From NCBI GenBank assembly GCA_004352715.1, contig SCFE01000060.1, positions 1,628,492 to 1,692,491 of the forward strand: a DNA stretch of 64,000 bases. The letters are read 5' to 3'. This DNA comes from Hofstenia miamia (Eukaryota > Xenacoelomorpha > Acoela). A program made the translations under genes and the position numbers. The notes under the pieces were generated by a model that worked only from the letters and a program-made list of their open reading frames with translations, was not told where the DNA came from and made no database searches. This document shows positions 60,061-64,000 of the stretch, piece by piece; the stretch's first letter is position 1; each line of letters opens with the position of its first letter.

Positions 60061-60762
60061 AGGCTATCTACAACAAAGCCAAACGGCAGTGGTCGGGGTT
60101 ACTCTACCAGTCAACAGACTGAAGAGTCCGTGTCAACAGATCAAGTCCGTGACTCTTCCCCTGGAAGTGTACCCGCTAGGGCCGGATCTTGTATCATGCT
60201 TGACCTCTGGCGACCCCTGGCACGCAGAGTGCTGATCTGTGTTGAGTCTGATCAGCAGGAGTGAAGCCGAAGGCCGAGCTTCATTGAGAGGGTTGCGCCT
60301 CTCTACAGCTTTCACCAACCAAGGCTACTAACTGAGGTAACTCGTGAGCACTTGCGTCTGCCTGTTATGGAACCTATGACGAAGCAAAGCTCCCTCATAG
60401 GTAAGGCTCAGCAAATGCTGGCCTGGGCCTATCTAGAGGCCAGAGACATAGGAAAATCCTCTGTATAACTGCCCTCGTAGACGCACTCTACGGCTCTGGG
60501 CATAGACGTCGCCGTCTGCTCCTCAGAACAGACAGTCTCACATCACCGTCACCGCCCCCATATGTGCTCCCGCACACATGGCAGCACCTTCTTTTACCCT
60601 ATTGTTTAACGTCCGCTCCTGGTTCGGGACTCTGCGAAGAGACGCGCCCATCGAGTATTGGCTCAGCGTCTCCGCCTACCCAGGAACCACCACATGGAGG
60701 TTACTCTCCAGGACGATTCGGGCGTAGCCCTTAGGCTATCTACAACAAAGCCAAACGGCAGT
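60061..60762. mobile_element. GC-rich 642-bp insertion with 30-bp target duplication
   Basis: The 30 bases at 60061-60090 (aggctatctacaacaaagcc, then aaacggcagt) are repeated exactly at 60733-60762, flanking a 642-base segment (60091-60732) far richer in G+C than anything nearby. One copy of the 30-mer restores a continuous hAT reading frame, so it is a target-site duplication. Near its ends the insert has ggggttactctaccag and ggaggttactctccag in direct orientation. It is full of short hairpins (acctatgac/tcataggt). No poly(A), no tandem tail, no ORF I believe and no inverted termini. The family is not recognised; a short retroposon or structured-RNA-derived sequence is possible. Confidence 0.75.
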
Positions 60763-61240
60763 AATCTTTCACACACCAACCGTATTCATTCATAGATGGT
60801 TTTCACTTTCTCTTAACTTTTTCAGAAGAAACAAATCGCGTCGTTGATGTTTGACTATTGTCAGTCGTTCTATCTCCATGTTGTTTTTTTCTATGATTCA
60901 GAAGATTGCTCCTTCCTGTATTCTTTGCATTTCCAAGATCCACGATTCTCTATATTTTCAGTAAAATAGCGCAATGGAATTCACAGATGACATACTTAAA
61001 CACGTTAAAATAGCTTTCTTTCACTCAATAAAGTCAAACAAAGCATGGGTTGGGTTGCGGTGGCAATTTTGATTGATTGTTGCACTGCAAGCTACAATAC
61101 TGATTTAGGTAAAATACATATATATTTTAGAAAAGCTGAACTGGCAATAATAATTGCAATTAATTGCTACTAAACAATCAATTATTTGAGAATTGATGTT
61201 GTGTAAAATCAATTAATTGAATGGCAATTACTTATTGAAA
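60763..61240 (-). pseudogene. hAT relic, N-terminal side and right terminal region
   Basis: Continues the frame (VCERLLPFG across the repeat) for a short way, then decays. From 61150 to 61230 repeated aatcaattaattg-like words mirror those at 57323-57400, as subterminal repeats of one hAT element would. The exact right end was not found. Confidence 0.5.
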
Positions 61241-61249
61241 TGATTCGTT

Positions 61250-61910
61250 ATAGCTACATGATTTTTATCAACCTTGATCAAAATTTGTGTAATTTTTCAC
61301 TTGGTACTATATTTTCTACACTGTCCTAAAATTATTTTTGCATGATTGCACGGCCTGTAATATGATATGAAGAAGCCTTCTGTTTTACAATTCTTGTTTG
61401 CACATATTAGTTGGGTAGTTATATATATTTACATACCTGGTAATTACATAAATTCAATAATCATGGATTGTCTGTACTTTGCTTACAAAAAGCTTCGTTT
61501 AACATGTTCAAGTTAAATTTAAACAAATTAGTGAGAGACAAATTTAAAAAGTTTACTAAGATTGAAAATAGGTTATATAACAGCTATAAAACTACAGTGT
61601 AAAACTCCAGAAAGTTACAATGACAAAAACAACAATTAATTTAAATCAGGTCGACACTACAATAATAGCTAATTAAAGACCGACAAGCAAACAATTTTAC
61701 CCGCTTGTGTATAGACTGTTAATCAGCTATACATAGTGAAACGAAGAAAATGCATCAATACCTTACTCCTCTAAATGAAATTGATGTAAATGTGATTTAA
61801 TAAAGTAGTATACATTAACAAGGCCTGCTTAAGTATGTAATAGAGTACAAGTATCTGGACTAACATCAACATAATGTAATTATAACTACTGCGGATATGT
61901 ACGACATCGG
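61250..61910. other. unassigned stretch
   Basis: AT-rich with no gene recognised. It includes taaagtagtatacattaaca at 61802, whose 31-base context recurs at the window end (63970-64000). Confidence 0.4.
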
Positions 61911-62649
61911 AAGCCAAGGCGGATACAGAAGGGGGGCAATAAAAATTACAAAGAAAATTCCTTAATACCGTCAAATGGGAAAGGGGGAGAAATGGGAACA
62001 GATTTTTAAGTATTTTTCGAAGATCTGGTATTTGTAAAATGTATTTCATTGAGTTACACTATAATGGGTCCTATGGATCCTGAAATTGCATTTCAATAAA
62101 AATAAGAATATTTAGTTTCCACGAATGGTTTTAAATTTTAAAAGTATTTCAATTGACTTTTTTGGATGGGGATGAATAGGAACACATTTCTGTGGGGTAT
62201 TTTAATTTAAGCAATAAAATTTTAAATTATTTTGTTTAAAAAATAATAGTGAATTTAGATGAGCATAGCTACGGCTTCCCCCTGGCACCTAAATTTATAG
62301 TGATTAATTTATACACAAAAGAACATTGTCATACATTAAGCATAGCATGAGTAATAATTAAATAAAATTTTCTCGCCGTCTACAAATTCTATTTCTCAAC
62401 ACTGTTCCTACTTACCCCATTTAATGATACCTCATAGGATATGTAAAATTTTTTATACTCAAATTTAACACAATGCACCTAGTCTAAAGATCGAATTTTT
62501 GAATTGGGTGATTGTCTTTAATTTAATCCACATATTTAGCAATATTGATTGAAATTGAGACAAAGCACACATTCATACCACTAGGTGAAACATTTTCAAT
62601 TTATTTAATCTTATACCATTGTTTTATTTTGAAGTAAAAAACCAGGCAA

Positions 62650-62871
62650 TACCAACAAAGAGTGCTAGAAATTGAACACGCCTCATTTACACCACTGCTG
62701 TTAAGTGCATTTGGCGGAGCATCTCCGTTCACTGAAAAGTTTCTAAAACAACTTTGTGGTTTAATCGCTGATAAAAGGCATACTGACTATTCCATAACCT
62801 GTAACAGGATAAGATGCAAACTTAGCTTCTCCTTGTTACCGAAGCATGATCTTCTGCATTTGTGGAACTAG
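62650..62871 (+). pseudogene. C-terminal fragment of an invertebrate retroelement polyprotein (tentative)
   Basis: An open stretch YQQRVLEIEHASFTPLLLSA followed by FGGASPFTEKFLKQL, LIADKRHTDYSITCNRIRCK and LSFSLL. From memory, the pattern VEHxSFTPLVFSxxGG...LAEKR..YS...W(I/L)RCRLSFSLLRSA recurs at the C-terminus of reverse-transcriptase-bearing proteins predicted in many invertebrates. Here the usual Trp is Asn and the frame fails after FSLL. It begins upstream of any ATG, so it is a fragment. Confidence 0.5.
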
Positions 62872-63004
62872 ACGACACCATGCAATTTCAAGGCTCAAAG
62901 TTGATCACCACTTAGCTGGAGCCAGCCACTACCCCAAGTGACAGAGTTCTTATTTGAAATTAATATATTTTAATTCTGTTCCAAGATACATAACCCTGAC
63001 GGAA

Positions 63005-63345
63005 TATTTATTTGATCAGAATTTACTTGATAGAACATTTACCTGGGAATGAAACAAGAAGAATAATTGTCGTCTTTTCTGGATTTTCAAAAAAGAGAAT
63101 TTTTGTTGTAACATTTTCTAGGCACTGGAATGGATTTTTGAAAAAGAGTAATCATTATAATTAATGATGATGTTCCAGAACATACAAACTCCTATTTACA
63201 AAGTGTTGCACGTGTCGGTCGTTTTTGAACTAAATGATTGGCAATTACATTCGTTTCTAGTTCTGAAGATACTGTGATTTTAAATCAAGTTCAAGATCGT
63301 CTTGATGTTAGCATTGTGGAAATAATTGATTAATTGGACGGTGCC
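63005..63345 (+). pseudogene. UAP56/Sub2 (DDX39)-type DEAD-box helicase pseudogene, C-terminal part
   Basis: The frame over 63165-63335 reads DVPEHTNSYLQSVARVGRF, then a stop, TK, a second stop, LAITFVSSSEDTVILNQVQ and DRLDVSIVEIID. This matches the helicase motif V-VI region of UAP56/Sub2 helicases (pattern [20 protein letters not shown], with GTKGLAITFVS and ILxxVQxRFEV following). Both stops are TGA at the two Gly positions of FGTKGL. Upstream, MKQEE, FLDFQKREFLLQ and GTGMDF appear in shifting frames, corresponding to the preceding region. The normal protein unwinds RNA during splicing and mRNA export. No intron is seen in the preserved part, so a processed copy is likely. The Arg finger of motif VI is altered (HRVARAGR to QSVARVGR). 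Confidence 0.82.
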
Positions 63346-63757
63346 TCATATGATCCTGTGGAAAACAAAGCCTCTTGATGTTAGTTTTCACATGCACATT
63401 TTTGAAACTTTCTTGAATTTATGTGATCTCTTTGAATTTTCAAATTATTATGTTGTTTAAATAACATTTTATTAATAATTGATAACATATTCATTTTTTA
63501 TTTTGTAGTGCATAATGCAAAAATCTCCTAAAAGACACAACACGGCTATTATTAATGCGGAATTTGAAATTTGAAAAAATATTGAACAAATTCTGTTTCT
63601 ATTTTTGGAGTCAGTAGATGGTGATGTCCGTGCATAGTGATGAATTTTAAAAATTGAAAATTCAATAGTCTTATGGCTTCTCTAGTACCCAATTATGCAC
63701 TTAGCATTTTATTTTGCATTGGGCCCCCTCTAAAAATTTTCCCGTCCGCCACTGTGG

Positions 63758-64000
63758 GAAGCATCTAGGAATACGCGGGGATTAGAGCCGGAGAGATACA
63801 ACAAAGCTGCCATCTCAAGTAAAAGCAAAGAATCTGGATCAGCTAGACCCCAGAACTGAACGGGTTAATGCGGCGATCATAAGACAGCTGAGACACCTGA
63901 ACCTGAATTACACNNNNNNNNNNNNNNNNAGGTAAAACAGCTAAGAGTACCATTAAGACATAAGCATTTTAAAGTAGTATACATTAACAAGGCCAGCTTA
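63758..64000. other. window end with gap and repeated tail
   Basis: 63758-63913 is GC-richer and may be old coding sequence (VNAAIIRQLRHLNLNYT in one frame) that I cannot assign. After 16 N (63914-63929), the last 31 bases (63970-64000) nearly repeat 61801-61831. Confidence 0.5.

Larger units (their letters stand above)
61912..63757. mobile_element. possible hAT-like element by end sequences
   Basis: Left aaggcggatacagaagggggg and right ccccctctaaaaattttccc with gtccgccactgtg are imperfect inverted ends of the GTGGCGGA...GGGGGC type common in hAT elements. They enclose the retroelement fragment and helicase relic below. The match is gapped, so the pairing is tentative. Confidence 0.35.

Noticed and set aside
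60061-60762. tRNA or rRNA gene in the GC-rich insertion
   Set aside because: No cloverleaf with proper A and B boxes could be formed (only a ggttcggga-like word), and no rRNA core sequence was recognised.
499-63913. CRISPR-like or operon-like organisation
   Set aside because: Introns, LINEs and DNA transposons show animal nuclear DNA; no direct-repeat/spacer array exists, and the evenly spaced ggcgctat cluster has variable motifs and spacers too short and A/T-only.

Overview
This is AT-rich nuclear DNA from an invertebrate animal. It has split genes with GT/AG introns, long (TA)n tracts (several ending in runs of N), and a mix of old transposable elements typical of invertebrates: Penelope-like, CR1/Jockey-type LINEs, an R2-superclade LINE, Gypsy LTR elements, and P-element, hAT and Tc1 DNA transposons. 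A hydrozoan, flatworm or another AT-rich invertebrate would fit; the sequence alone does not settle the taxon.

The only host genes I can support are two paralogous three-exon genes on the + strand. Gene 1 has exons at 8872-8920, 12175-12453 and 13271-13567; gene 2 at 20216-20267, 26279-26557 and 30971-31267. Each has a signal-peptide exon followed by two domain-sized exons of identical length in both genes (279 and 297 nt). All junctions are phase 1, frames are intact, and five cysteines are conserved. The products look like small secreted two-domain beta-sandwich (fibronectin III- or Ig-like) proteins of unknown function. Sequence similarity stops just after a shared splice-donor-like GGTATG, so one or more further 3' exons are probably missing from this annotation.

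Layout: 1-498 gap; 499-4200 mostly unassigned, with one ORF and a degenerate minisatellite; 4230-5950 Penelope-like element with an inverted 5' part; 6051-7600 LINE; 8810-13593 gene 1; 13600-20150 intergenic with an LTR scrap and a TIR element; 20150-31275 gene 2, whose introns hold two converging LINE relics; 31731-39110 Gypsy copy 1, with a TA-flanked TIR element inside its 5' LTR; 39541-39718 large palindrome; 39764-47920 Gypsy copy 2, interrupted by a foreign LTR; 48014-51187 duplicated blocks around small gaps; 50652-52830 R2-superclade LINE (minus strand); 54964-57260 P-element relic with a THAP domain; 57302-61240 hAT relic containing a Tc1 element and a GC-rich insertion; 61912-63757 possible TIR element with a retroelement fragment and a broken UAP56/Sub2-type helicase copy.

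Apart from the two paralogs, nearly every coding region is mobile-element derived and broken by stops, frameshifts or deletions. Several direct duplications sit exactly at N characters and look like unmerged haplotypes, not biology.
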